A DNA stretch of 64,000 bases. Source: Couchioplanes caeruleus (GTDB lineage: Bacteria; Actinomycetota; Actinomycetes; Mycobacteriales; Micromonosporaceae). Shown here piece by piece: positions 36,689-44,873 of this stretch. The notes below the pieces were generated by a model. It did not search any database. It was not told where the DNA came from and saw nothing but the letters and a program-made list of their open reading frames with translations. Location: contig NZ_CP092183.1 of assembly GCF_023499255.1 (NCBI RefSeq), positions 999,501-1,063,500 of the forward strand, written 5' to 3'. Both the position numbers and the translations under genes were made by a program. How positions within the stretch are numbered: the first letter of the stretch is position 1; every line of letters begins with the position of its first letter.

Positions 36689-37420
36689 GTGTATCGACGT
36701 TCCCGTTTTCCGAGTGCCGGCACCGTCAGGGGAATCTTCTTCCTCGCCGTCCTTGTCGGCGCGACTCTCGTGGTGCTCGGTTTTCCTCTCGTGATGCTCC
36801 ACGTGGCGGGCAGCCGGCTGCCATGGGACCGGATGGCGGACATCGGCGACGCCTATGGCGGGGCGTCGGCGCTGCTGTCGGCCGCGGCCCTGTGTGGTGT
36901 CGGTGCGTCGCTGGTCTATCAGCAGCGGCAGATCCGCCAGGAAGCCATGATGATCGAGCGGCAGCAGCATTTCGAACTCATCAAGCTCGGGCTCGAGGAT
37001 CCGCATCTGCTCCGTGCGCTCGACCGGGACCTCGCCGATTCGCCGGTCGGGCGGCAGATCGCGTACCTCAATCTGCTCATGAACTACTGGCTGGCGATGT
37101 GGGAGATCGGCGAGGTGGACGACGAGGAGCTGTTCGGCCTCGCGTCGGGGATGTTCCGCTACGGCGTGGCCCGCGAGTGGTGGAAGCAGTACGGACCCAC
37201 GTGGATCGGCACGCGCGTACGCCCTCGTCGTCAGCGGTTCATCGAGGTGGCCTCCGCAGCGTGTGCTGCTGCGGAGGCAGCGGACCCCCCGCCGCCGGCG
37301 GCCGATCCGAAGCGGCAGACCGGCCGATGGCGGCATGTCGTCGCCGTCGGTGTCCCCGTCGCCTGCGCCGGCATCGCAGTCGGCGTCAGCCGGCTGCGGC
37401 GGGACCGGCAGGGCCGCTGA
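36689..37420 (+). CDS. DUF6082-type membrane protein
   Basis: The 243-aa protein starts at a GTG preceded by GGGGAGG. It has two N-terminal hydrophobic segments (about residues 14-42 and 52-75), a helical cytosolic region (IRQEAMMIERQQHFELIKLG, then DPHLLRALDRDLAD), a YLNLLMNYWLAMWEIG helix and one C-terminal hydrophobic segment. The pattern fits a Streptomyces/Actinoplanes family named DUF6082; no function is known. It converges on the DUF397 gene, overlapping it by 35 bases. Confidence 0.75.
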   Translation: MYRRSRFPSAGTVRGIFFLAVLVGATLVVLGFPLVMLHVAGSRLPWDRMADIGDAYGGASALLSAAALCGVGASLVYQQRQIRQEAMMIERQQHFELIKLGLEDPHLLRALDRDLADSPVGRQIAYLNLLMNYWLAMWEIGEVDDEELFGLASGMFRYGVAREWWKQYGPTWIGTRVRPRRQRFIEVASAACAAAEAADPPPPAADPKRQTGRWRHVVAVGVPVACAGIAVGVSRLRRDRQGR

Positions 37421-37610
37421 AGGCATCACGCTTGACGTGAGCCACGAATTGCCGCCATGACTCGGACGGGAAGGAGAGAACCCCGCCGTCGGGATTTTTG
37501 GAGTCGCGGACGAGGATCTGCGGCCCGGCCACCGCGACCTCCAGGCAGTGGCTGGACGCCCCCGAGCGAGAGCTCTTGAACCAGTCGCGGGTCAGCGGCC
37601 GATCAGTCAC
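37386..37610 (-). CDS. DUF397 domain protein
   Basis: The 74-aa protein has the DUF397 pattern: WFKSSRSGASSHCLEVAVAG, then ILVRDSKNPDGGVLSF, then SWRQFVAHVKRDAF. These small proteins are normally encoded next to an XRE-type regulator of the WhiJ/AbaA kind. Here no such regulator is adjacent, and the upstream minus-strand gene is on the far side in the wrong arrangement. The start is a GTG. Its 3' end overlaps the DUF6082 gene. Confidence 0.88.
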   Translation of the reverse strand: MTDRPLTRDWFKSSRSGASSHCLEVAVAGPQILVRDSKNPDGGVLSFPSESWRQFVAHVKRDAFSGPAGPAAAG

Positions 37611-37706
37611 GTGGTGATCCTGTTCCTCGATGCCTGGAGCGAAGGTGACGCCTCCTCGGAGGAACGAACCGGACGAAAATTGCGTGACGGGTCGTGCAGG
37701 GTGGAT

Positions 37707-39794
37707 CTACTTCACGTCGACGTAGTCCCCGCTGCTCGTCGCTCCCGTCGAGGTGGTGTCGGGGGCGTACGTCCAGCGGTATGAGCCGTCCGCCGAGGCC
37801 TTCACCGTCGTCTTGAGTTTGCCGGTGGAGTCGGTCGTGACCGTCTTGACCGTCTTCCACGTGCTCGTGTTCGCCTTCAGGTACTGCAGCACGACCGGCC
37901 GCCCGGTGTACGCCCGGAAGGTCCAGGTCCCCCAGTCCGCCCGGGTGAGGGCTCCGGCGATGGTGATGGTCTTGCCCTTCTTGACCGGTTCCGGGGTCGC
38001 ATCCGCGGTGAGTCTGGTGGTGCGCTTCACGGCGACCGAGCCCGCGGTGTGCCGGTCGGTGAAGCCGGTGCCGTCGGCGGCGTCGGCCCAGGCGGCGAGT
38101 TTCCAGGCTCCGGCGAGGGCGTTGCCGGTTGCGTCGAGTTTGACGTTCATCGTGAAGCGGGCCGTGCAGTGGGAGGTCGTGTCGCTGGTCTTGGCGCAGT
38201 CGGCGGGTCCGTCGGCGAGGACGACGCCGTCGGGGGTGTCGTAGGTGCCGTGGTACAGGTAGGCGTCGCCGCCGCTGATGCCGGCCGGGTCGGTGGCCGT
38301 GAAGGTCGCCGTGAACGGGGCGGTTCCCGAGGTGCCGAAGGCGAGGGCCTTGCCGCCGTTGACCGCGACGTTCGAGATCTTCGTGGCGCCCGCGCCCTCG
38401 TCGCCGGCGGCGGCCGGGCCGCCGAAGGCCCGGATGACGGTACGGCGCAGCCGGCCACCCCGGTCGTTCGTGGCGGTGACGCGCAGGGAGACGTACGCGG
38501 CGGTCGGCGCGAGGTCCTTGGCGGGTACGTCGGTCCACGTGGCGCCGTCGTCCGTCGAGTATTCGAGGGCCGTCACCGTGGTGCTGCCGCCGCCCCGGGT
38601 TGCCGCGTGGGCGGTGATCCGGGTGGAAGCCGTCCGGTTGCTCGAGGTGAGGCCGGTGACCGTGAAGCCCGCGTCGATCAGGGGCACCGGGCCGTCCGCG
38701 GGCGCGGTGAACGTCCACTCGCTGCGTACCTTCGTGGACAGGTGGGACCACGGGACCCGGCGGGTGACCGTCTGGTCGAAGTGGTGGGTGTCGCCGTCCG
38801 AGGTGAGGGTGTGGGTCTCGCGGGCGCGGCCGTCGGTCCCGGGGTTGCCGGCGGCGTCGGCGTACGAGATCGGCTCGTTCATGCGGAGCTCGCCGCCGAC
38901 CCGGGCCGAGGTTCCGGGGGCGGGCCCGAACGGCCCGGTGCCGACCGTCGTCCCGGGGTGGGTGCCGGCGGTCAGGGTGCGGTCGGGCAGCGTCAGGTAG
39001 CTTTCCGCCGCGCCGTACGTCAATCGGCGCTGAAGGGCGACGCCGGGGGTGACGTATTCGGTGACCGTGCCGGGCAGCAGCACCCGCGACTCCACGTAGG
39101 AGCCACTCCATCCGCCCTTGATCGCGGAGCCGAGCGCGCCCGCCGTGCCGGCGCCCTGTGCCCGCACGGTGGTCGCCGTCTTCGCGAGCTTCGCCCTGGT
39201 CACGGACACCGTCGGCGTGGCCGGCACGGTGGTGGTGAACGAGTGGTAGAGGTCGTAGCGGTACGACTTCGGCGTGGTGAGGATGTCGTGGATGCGCATG
39301 GAGACGCCCGCCACGCTGAACGGGGTGACGTAGTTCTTCGCGGGCCCACCGCTGGCGAAGCCGGCCACGCCACCGTCGGGCGTGGTGAGCCACACCGCGG
39401 AGGTGGACCGGGTGGCTGTGGTGTCGTCGGGGACGATGCGCGTCTCCTTGGCGGCCTTCTCGTCGAAGGTCACGGTCAGCCCGGCGTTGGTCACCTTGAA
39501 CGTCTTGACGAGCAGGTAGTTGCGCTGGCGGAAGTACCCGTACCGGGCGACGGCGAAGTAGTCGCCGGGCGGCAGGCTGACCGTCCCGGTGGTGCTGTCG
39601 GCGTCGCCCTGGACCACGCGGTACGTCCACGTCGCCCGGTCCCAGACGTACAGGAAACGGCCGGAGAGCTTGGCCGTCGCCGAGATGGACAGCTTCACGG
39701 AGTAGGTCGCCGCGGCGGCCGCCGGCAGCGGCGCGAGCGCGACGAGGAGGGAGAGGATCAGCCCGGACGCGACACTGCGAAACCGTCTCACCAT
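37707..39794 (-). CDS. Large secreted protein with Ig-like C-terminal module
   Basis: The 695-aa precursor has a clear signal peptide (basic MVRRFR, hydrophobic core, AAAAATYS end). Most of the rest is beta-rich (SVKLSISATAKLSGRFLYVW and many Thr/Val strands). The last about 90 residues (KKGKTITIAGALTRADWG, then VVLQYLKANTSTWKTVKTVT, then GSYRWTYAPDTTSTGA) are like an Ig/bacterial adhesin or cell-wall repeat domain. No catalytic site is recognised. TACTGT (39807-39802) lies seven bases before the ATG, so the message may be leaderless. Confidence 0.72.
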   Translation of the reverse strand: MVRRFRSVASGLILSLLVALAPLPAAAAATYSVKLSISATAKLSGRFLYVWDRATWTYRVVQGDADSTTGTVSLPPGDYFAVARYGYFRQRNYLLVKTFKVTNAGLTVTFDEKAAKETRIVPDDTTATRSTSAVWLTTPDGGVAGFASGGPAKNYVTPFSVAGVSMRIHDILTTPKSYRYDLYHSFTTTVPATPTVSVTRAKLAKTATTVRAQGAGTAGALGSAIKGGWSGSYVESRVLLPGTVTEYVTPGVALQRRLTYGAAESYLTLPDRTLTAGTHPGTTVGTGPFGPAPGTSARVGGELRMNEPISYADAAGNPGTDGRARETHTLTSDGDTHHFDQTVTRRVPWSHLSTKVRSEWTFTAPADGPVPLIDAGFTVTGLTSSNRTASTRITAHAATRGGGSTTVTALEYSTDDGATWTDVPAKDLAPTAAYVSLRVTATNDRGGRLRRTVIRAFGGPAAAGDEGAGATKISNVAVNGGKALAFGTSGTAPFTATFTATDPAGISGGDAYLYHGTYDTPDGVVLADGPADCAKTSDTTSHCTARFTMNVKLDATGNALAGAWKLAAWADAADGTGFTDRHTAGSVAVKRTTRLTADATPEPVKKGKTITIAGALTRADWGTWTFRAYTGRPVVLQYLKANTSTWKTVKTVTTDSTGKLKTTVKASADGSYRWTYAPDTTSTGATSSGDYVDVK

Positions 39795-39841
39795 GGCGGC
39801 CACAGTAGAACGTGGTGGCCGGGGGCGCCTCACCCTAAAGG

Positions 39842-40426
39842 TCACTGCCGCAGGGCAGGGAAGACCGTTCCTGCGATCGCCGCGCCGACGGCGGCGCCGG
39901 CCACCACCTGGGCGATCGTGTGTGCGGAGAGGCGTACGCGGGCCCAGCAGGCGAGCAGGACGAACGGCACGCTGAGCAGAGCGGCCGGGCCGTACACGGC
40001 GGTCAGCGTCGCGGCTGTGCCCGCGGCCACGCCGGCGTGGATCGACATCTTCCACCAGTGCGTGACCGCCGTGAAGACCACGAGGCCCGCGCCGCCCGCC
40101 CCCAGCAGGGCGACGACGTCGCGCGGTGCGCCGAGGACGATCAGCGCGACCAGGCCGGCGGCCACCGAGGCGATGCCGAACAGCAGCGGGACCAGGCGGT
40201 GCTCGCGTTCGGGGATGTGGTGGCTGGTCAGCCGGCCCTGGCGGACGCCGCGAAGGACGTACGCCAGGGGGATGCCCGCCGCGAACAGGGCGCCGGGCAG
40301 TCCCCACCAGCGCGACACCCCGGGTGCGTCGCCGGCGTGCCAGCCGACGACCAGCATGAGGGCCGCCACCAGGACCGCCGGGGCGAACACCTCGGAGGCG
40401 ATCCGGGCGGCGCGGTCGGCTGTCAC
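39842..40426 (-). CDS. PAP2-like membrane phosphatase
   Basis: The 194-aa protein has about six hydrophobic segments. The two C-terminal motifs resemble type 2 phosphatidic acid phosphatases: MSIHAGVAAG for motif 2 and RVRLSAHTIAQVVAGAAVG for motif 3. The classic KxxxxxxRP motif 1 is represented only by KMSIH-adjacent residues, so the call is tentative. Such enzymes act on lipid or polyprenyl phosphates. The GTG at 40426 has no strong ribosome site. Confidence 0.62.
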   Translation of the reverse strand: MTADRAARIASEVFAPAVLVAALMLVVGWHAGDAPGVSRWWGLPGALFAAGIPLAYVLRGVRQGRLTSHHIPEREHRLVPLLFGIASVAAGLVALIVLGAPRDVVALLGAGGAGLVVFTAVTHWWKMSIHAGVAAGTAATLTAVYGPAALLSVPFVLLACWARVRLSAHTIAQVVAGAAVGAAIAGTVFPALRQ

Positions 40427-40446
40427 CTGTTGATCATCGCAAAGGC

Positions 40447-40941
40447 TCAGGCGAGCGAGGCCGCCAGCTCCTCGAGCGCGTCCATGGCCTCCTGCATGCC
40501 GCCCTCCATGCCGGAGTTGACGTGGGCGTCGCGGCCCTCCTGGTCGCGGTGCTCGACCAGCATCTCCATGGCCGTACGCCCGTCCTTCTCGGTCAGGGTC
40601 ATCGTGACCAGCGCGGCGTTGCCGTCGGGGTCCGGGATGCCCTCGAAGGCCTCGGTGTTCACGAGGCGTACCGGTTCCTGGATCTCCCGGTACTCGCCGT
40701 GGAAGGCCACCTCGAAGCCGGGGTTGGCGGTCATCACATAGCGCCATCGGCCGCCGACCCGCAGGTCGACCTCGACGCTGGTCACCGTGCCACGCTGCCC
40801 GGCCCACCAGCGCCGGATCAGCTCCGGCGTGGTGTACGCCTTCCACACCAGCCGCGCCGGGGCGTTGAACTCCCGGGTGATGAGGATCTGGTTGTCGGCC
40901 GGGAGGGTCACCGTCGCCGAGCCCTTAGTCGTCGCCGTCAT
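40447..40941 (-). CDS. SRPBCC/AHSA1-family protein
   Basis: The 164-aa protein has the START-like AHSA1 pattern: ILITREFNAPARLVWKAYT, then LIRRWWAG, then VEVDLRVGGRWRYVM. The family has a hydrophobic cavity for small molecules. Its ATG overlaps the upstream ArsR frame by 17 bases, the usual pairing in actinobacteria of an ArsR regulator with its SRPBCC partner. Confidence 0.9.
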   Translation of the reverse strand: MTATTKGSATVTLPADNQILITREFNAPARLVWKAYTTPELIRRWWAGQRGTVTSVEVDLRVGGRWRYVMTANPGFEVAFHGEYREIQEPVRLVNTEAFEGIPDPDGNAALVTMTLTEKDGRTAMEMLVEHRDQEGRDAHVNSGMEGGMQEAMDALEELAASLA

Positions 40942-41278
40942 CGTCCGTCTCCGCCTTTCCGAGGTCGTCCAGTACGTCGTCCATCAGGTCGAACCGCTCG
41001 TTCCACAGCTGCTCGTACGCCCCCAGCCAGTCGTGGATGGGTTGCAGCGGTCCGGGGTTGAGCCGGTACATCCGGTGCCGCCCCTCGTCGCGGACGTGCA
41101 CCAGGTCGACCTCGCGCAGCACGCGCAGGTGCTTGGAGACCTGGGGCTGGGCGAGGCCGAGCAGCTCCACGAGCTCGTTGACCGGGCGCTCCCGGGCCCG
41201 CAGGAGGTCGAGGATCTGCCGCCGCCGGGGTTCGGCGACGGCGTTGAACGCGTCGGTGGTGGTCGCCGCTCGTGCCAT
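40925..41278 (-). CDS. ArsR/SmtB-family transcriptional regulator
   Basis: The 117-aa protein is a winged-helix regulator: AFNAVAEPRRRQILDLLRAR, then VNELVELLGLAQPQVSKHLR, then REVDLVHVRDEGRHRMYRLN. The cysteines used by metal-sensing members are absent, so it may sense an organic ligand or act with SRPBCC. The ATG lies at the predicted transcription start. It likely binds the inverted repeat in its own promoter. Confidence 0.93.
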   Translation of the reverse strand: MARAATTTDAFNAVAEPRRRQILDLLRARERPVNELVELLGLAQPQVSKHLRVLREVDLVHVRDEGRHRMYRLNPGPLQPIHDWLGAYEQLWNERFDLMDDVLDDLGKAETDDDGDD

Positions 41279-41284
41279 GCCGCA

Positions 41285-41312
41285 ATCGTATACCCATAAG
41301 GGAATACGTCAA
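41285..41312 (-). promoter_or_regulatory. Promoter and operator of the arsR-SRPBCC operon
   Basis: On the minus strand TTGACG (41312-41307) and TACGAT (41290-41285) are 16 bases apart and the ATG follows the -10 by six bases, giving a leaderless transcript. The spacer contains an inverted repeat (GTATTCCC and GGGTATAC, 7 of 8 positions symmetric; 41307-41288), a likely site for the ArsR protein itself. Confidence 0.65.
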
Positions 41313-41346
41313 GCCGGCGGGACGAGGGATCGGGGCGGAGCGGGAA

Positions 41347-41838
41347 TCAGCCGTCGCAGCCGGCAGGGGCGGACGGGCAGTCGTCGTGGCCGGTCATCGC
41401 GGTGAGGGCGCGGGCGACGGTCGGCAGGTCCAGGTCGCCGAGGTGGTCGAAGATGTGCCGGCGCACGCTCGCGAGGTGGTCCGGCCAGGCCTCGCGCAGC
41501 CGGTTCAGGCCGGCGTCGGTGAGCACGGCGTTGGATCCGCGGCCGTCGCTCTCGCAGCGGATGCGCTGGAGGTGGCCCTGCGACTCGAGCTTGCCGGCGA
41601 GCCGGGTCATGCCGCTCAGCGACATGTCGCACGCCGCGGCGAGCTCGCTCATCCGCATGATGCCGTGCCGCGACTCGGACAGGTGGCGGAGCACCTGATA
41701 TTCGCTCAGCGACATGCGCTGCTCGCGCTCGAGGTCCGCGTCGAGCAGGCGCGGGAGCACCAGCATCAGCCGGCCCAGCGCGCGCATCACAGCCTCTTCC
41801 TCGCTGCTCAGCGGCGGTGGCGCGGGTGTGGCGGACAT
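41347..41838 (-). CDS. MarR-family transcriptional regulator
   Basis: The 163-aa protein has the MarR winged helix: LSEYQVLRHLSESRHGIMRM, then SELAAACDMSLSGMTRLAGK, then LESQGHLQRIRCESDGRGSN with a basic wing. The C-terminal helix has two Cys (HDDCPSAPAGCDG), possibly redox-active, which would suit control of the divergent flavin reductase. TACGAT (41851-41846) lies seven bases before the ATG. Confidence 0.92.
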   Translation of the reverse strand: MSATPAPPPLSSEEEAVMRALGRLMLVLPRLLDADLEREQRMSLSEYQVLRHLSESRHGIMRMSELAAACDMSLSGMTRLAGKLESQGHLQRIRCESDGRGSNAVLTDAGLNRLREAWPDHLASVRRHIFDHLGDLDLPTVARALTAMTGHDDCPSAPAGCDG

Positions 41839-41856
41839 GACTTTGATCGTACGGCC

Positions 41857-41897
41857 TTGACACCCGGCCGACGACAGGTATTTGCTTGACGAAGCAA
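41857..41897 (+). promoter_or_regulatory. Promoter and MarR-type operator of the flavin reductase gene
   Basis: TTGACA (41857-41862) and TATTTG (41879-41884) are separated by 16 bases. A perfect palindrome, TTGCTTGACGAAGCAA (41882-41897), overlaps the -10. A bound regulator would block this promoter. The divergent MarR gene is 44 bases away. Confidence 0.7.
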
Positions 41898-41928
41898 TGA
41901 ACCACGACACAGACCGGAGCTCGCGACC

Positions 41929-42498
41929 ATGCCCAAGATCGGCATCATTCTCGGCAGCACCCGCCCGGGCCGGAACGGCGAAGCCGTCGCCAAGTGGGTG
42001 CTCGAGCAGGCGTCCCAGCGTACCGACGCCGAATTCGAGCTCGTCGACCTTCTCGACTACAAGCTGCCGCACCTCGACGAGGCCGTCCCGCCGTCCATGG
42101 CGCAGTACACGCAGCCGCACACCCAGCAGTGGGCCGCCAAGATCGCCGAGTTCGACGGCTTCGTGATGGTCACGCCGGAGTACAACCACGCGACCTCGGG
42201 CGCGCTGAAGAACGCGATCGACTTCCTGTTCGCCGAGTGGAACAACAAGGCCGTGGGCTTCGTCGGGTACGGCTCGGTCGGCGGCGCGCGGGCCATCGAG
42301 TCCCTGCGGCTGATCGCGGGCGAGCTGATGATGGCCGACGTCCGCGCGGCGGTGACGCTGTCGCTGGCCACCGACTTCGTGAACTACAGCCAGTTCACGC
42401 CGGGCGCCCACCAGGCCGGCGCGCTCACCACGATGCTGGACCAGCTGGTGGCGTGGAGCACGGCCCTGGCGCCACTGCGGACGCCGGTCACCGCCTGA
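41929..42498 (+). CDS. NADPH-dependent FMN reductase family protein
   Basis: The 189-aa flavodoxin-like protein starts with GIILGSTRPGRNGEAVAKWV, binding FMN phosphate. It contains FVMVTPEYNHATSGALKNAI near residue 78 and GYGSVGGARAIESLRLIAGE near residue 112. It probably reduces flavin, quinone, azo or nitro compounds using NAD(P)H. The gene is divergent from MarR and is likely repressed by it. A strong hairpin follows the stop. Confidence 0.92.
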   Translation: MPKIGIILGSTRPGRNGEAVAKWVLEQASQRTDAEFELVDLLDYKLPHLDEAVPPSMAQYTQPHTQQWAAKIAEFDGFVMVTPEYNHATSGALKNAIDFLFAEWNNKAVGFVGYGSVGGARAIESLRLIAGELMMADVRAAVTLSLATDFVNYSQFTPGAHQAGALTTMLDQLVAWSTALAPLRTPVTA

Positions 42499-42506
42499 TC
42501 GCTTGA

Positions 42507-42539
42507 CGGGCCGCCGGGGAGGTGCTTCCCGGCGGCCCG
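42507..42539. terminator. Bidirectional hairpin terminator
   Basis: Arms 42507-42520 and 42526-42539 form a 14-bp stem with one G-T pair. It lies between the stop of the flavin reductase gene and the stop of the convergent lamin-tail gene, so it can serve both. Confidence 0.8.
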
Positions 42540-42546
42540 CGTCAGT

Positions 42547-43008
42547 TCAGCAGCCGATCCAGGTACGGCCGGACTTCTGTCCCCACGAGCACGTGTCGAG
42601 CTGCGTACCCGAGGCGTTGCGCAGGTACGCCGTGTCGCCGGTGTTGTTCCAGATGTAGTTGCCACTGCTCCAGTAGCGGGACTGGGTGCTGTTCGTGCCC
42701 TTGCCGGTGTGCAGCCAGAGCCGCCCGCCGTTGGCCGCGATCGTCACGCTGCCGAACTTGTAGACGTGATTGGCCTTGTCCCGGATCGTGTAGCCGCTGA
42801 GGTTGACGGACCGGCTGCCGCTGTTCACGAGAGAGATCCATTCCGCGTTGAGGCTGGCGTTGCTGCGGGTGTCGGAGCCCGGGGAGTCGTACTGGGCGCC
42901 GTGGAACCGCAGCGAGGGGGTGGCCGCCGAGGCGGGACCGGCGGATACGAGCGAGCCGGCGACGGCCACCGCGGCCGCCGCGAGGATGCTGATCGATCTG
43001 CGCACCAT
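42547..43008 (-). CDS. Secreted lamin-tail-domain protein
   Basis: The 153-aa precursor has a signal peptide (MVRRSISIL, hydrophobic core, GPASAAT cleavage region). The mature part is one lamin-tail domain: NAEWISLVNSGSRSVNLSGY, then TIRDKANHVYKFG, then GRLWLHTGKGTNS. A final pair of Cys is at CSWGQKSGRTWIGC. GGAGG precedes the ATG at 43008. Such domains are thought to bind surfaces or nucleic acid outside the cell. Confidence 0.87.
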   Translation of the reverse strand: MVRRSISILAAAAVAVAGSLVSAGPASAATPSLRFHGAQYDSPGSDTRSNASLNAEWISLVNSGSRSVNLSGYTIRDKANHVYKFGSVTIAANGGRLWLHTGKGTNSTQSRYWSSGNYIWNNTGDTAYLRNASGTQLDTCSWGQKSGRTWIGC

Positions 43009-43181
43009 GCCTCCAGATGTCGTGGGCGTGTCGCAGCATTGTGGAGAGGTTTCGCCGTGGCGCCGGTGAGGCCGGCGCAGCGGGTCGGGCGGTGTCGCAT
43101 AACCGTCGGTCCGGCCACGGTCATCCTTTCGGGTGCGGCAGTGACGCTGGCCTGGCGCGCTCCCGGCCGCACAATGCTCTG

Positions 43182-44078
43182 GTGCTAAACCAGACATCTA
43201 GTGATTCCTGGCAGCATCTACTCGAAATGCCGCGAAAGTCATTCTGGGCACGCCTGCCGTTCGGCGTCCGGATGACCGCGGCCGGCCTCGGGGTGCTCAC
43301 GCTGGTGGCCGGCACGGCCGGTGGGGTGGTCGCGCTGACCGGCGACGAGCGGGCTGACGCCGTACGCGCGGTCGGTCAGGAGGCCGTCGCGGTCGCGCCC
43401 CTCGATGCCGCCGCACCCACCGAGGCGCCGCCGTCGCCGTCGCCGTCACCTGTCGCCTCCAGCGCCCCCGTCCTCGGGCACGCGGCGGCAGAGGAGGAGG
43501 AGATTCCGTCGATCACCGAGGACCGGTCCGCTCCCGGCGAGGCCGACCGTACGGCGACCCGTGCGCCGCGCCGTACGTCCACCGTGGCCGGGACCGTCCG
43601 CGAGCCGGCCCGCGTCGCCGCCACCGGGGCGGTGCCCGTGCCCCTCGTCGGTACGGAGCGGGTGTCGGAGACCCAGACGATCCCGTTCCGCACGATGCTC
43701 GTCCGCGATCCGTCCCTGCCCCGCGGCAGCAAGCGGGTGCAGACGCGGGGTGTGCCCGGCGAGCGGGTGCTGCACTACGAGGTGACGTACACCGGGAACA
43801 AGGAGACCGCGCGGCGGTTGCTCGACTCCACCGTCACGCGCGAGCCGCAGCACCGGGTCATCGCGTTCGGCAACCGCCGGTCGGGCGGCGGCGACACCCG
43901 CCCGGACGGCCCGTGCGGCGGCGACAAGAGCGAGTGCGCCCCGCTGGCGCGCAGCGCGGTGTGCAGCGACGAGACGAAGCCCGAGGAGGAGGAACTGCTG
44001 GACCAGCACCTCGGCCTGCTGAGCTCTGACGACCTGGACGCCCTCGACCTCACGATGCCGTGCGAGGACGACGAGTAA
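43182..44078 (+). CDS. G5-domain membrane/secreted protein with acidic Cys tail
   Basis: The 298-aa protein has an N-terminal transmembrane or signal segment (about residues 30-55), a Pro/Ser/Glu-rich linker, and one G5 domain near residues 165-235: VSETQTIPFRTMLVRDPSLP, then QTRGVPGERVLHYEVTYTG. The C-terminal 60 residues are acidic, have four Cys, and carry no hydrolase domain such as Rpf. The GTG at 43182 follows CACAAT by six bases (a -10 with one mismatch); an ATG at 43227 is the alternative start. It is upstream of the methyltransferase operon. Confidence 0.75.
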   Translation: MLNQTSSDSWQHLLEMPRKSFWARLPFGVRMTAAGLGVLTLVAGTAGGVVALTGDERADAVRAVGQEAVAVAPLDAAAPTEAPPSPSPSPVASSAPVLGHAAAEEEEIPSITEDRSAPGEADRTATRAPRRTSTVAGTVREPARVAATGAVPVPLVGTERVSETQTIPFRTMLVRDPSLPRGSKRVQTRGVPGERVLHYEVTYTGNKETARRLLDSTVTREPQHRVIAFGNRRSGGGDTRPDGPCGGDKSECAPLARSAVCSDETKPEEEELLDQHLGLLSSDDLDALDLTMPCEDDE

Positions 44079-44120
44079 TCCGCTCGCCCCGGCGTTCGTG
44101 ACCGCGCAGACTCACGATTC

Positions 44121-44858
44121 GTGGACACCTTCGAGGAGCTGCTCGCCGAGGGCGCGGCCGTACCGGTCGAGGGCTGGGACTTCTCCTGGTTCGCCGGCCG
44201 GGCCACCGAGGCGCGGCCGAGCTGGGGCTACGCCCGGCTGATCGGCGAGCGGATGGCCGGGGCGGCCGCCGCTCTCGACGTGCAGACCGGCGGTGGCGAG
44301 GTCCTCGCGACCGTTGCGCGGGCGCCGGCGCTATTGGTGGCCACCGAGTCGTGGCGGCCCAACGTGCCGGTCGCCGCGCGCAACCTGCGTCCGCTCGGTG
44401 CATCCGTGGTCGAGGCCGGGAACTCACTGCCGTTCCGGGACGCCGTCTTCGACCTCGTGGTCAGCAGGCATCCCGTGCACACGCCGTGGGACGAGGTGGC
44501 GCGGGTGCTGCGGCCCGGCGGGACGTTCCTCTCCCAGCAGATCGGCGCGGGCACCAACCGGGAACTGTCCGAGGCCATGCTCGGGCCGCTGCCGCCGCCC
44601 GAGCCGCAGCACTTCGAGCACCGGGTGGCCGCCGCCGGACTGACGCTCGTGGATCTTCGCGCCGAGCGGCTGCCGGTCGAGTTCTTCGACGTCGCCGCGG
44701 TGGCGTACTTCCTCCGCAAGGTCGTGTGGACGGTGCCGGGCTTCTCCGTCGAGCGGTTCCGCCCGCAGCTGCGGGCGGTGCACGAGAGGATCGTGCGGCA
44801 GGGCGTGTTCCGCTCGTCCTCCCGGCGGGTTCTCGTCGAGGCGGTCAAGCCGGGCTGA
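44121..44858 (+). CDS. SAM-dependent methyltransferase (class I)
   Basis: The 245-aa protein has the class I fold. Motif I is unusual (LDVQTGGGEVLA near residue 53), and RDAVFDLVVSRHPVHTPWDE and VLRPGGTFLSQQIG follow. The substrate is not evident. The GTG start has no strong ribosome site. The next gene starts 16 bases after its stop with GGGAGG between, so it heads a three-gene operon. Confidence 0.85.
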   Translation: MDTFEELLAEGAAVPVEGWDFSWFAGRATEARPSWGYARLIGERMAGAAAALDVQTGGGEVLATVARAPALLVATESWRPNVPVAARNLRPLGASVVEAGNSLPFRDAVFDLVVSRHPVHTPWDEVARVLRPGGTFLSQQIGAGTNRELSEAMLGPLPPPEPQHFEHRVAAAGLTLVDLRAERLPVEFFDVAAVAYFLRKVVWTVPGFSVERFRPQLRAVHERIVRQGVFRSSSRRVLVEAVKPG

Positions 44859-44873
44859 GGGAGGATGAGGGGC

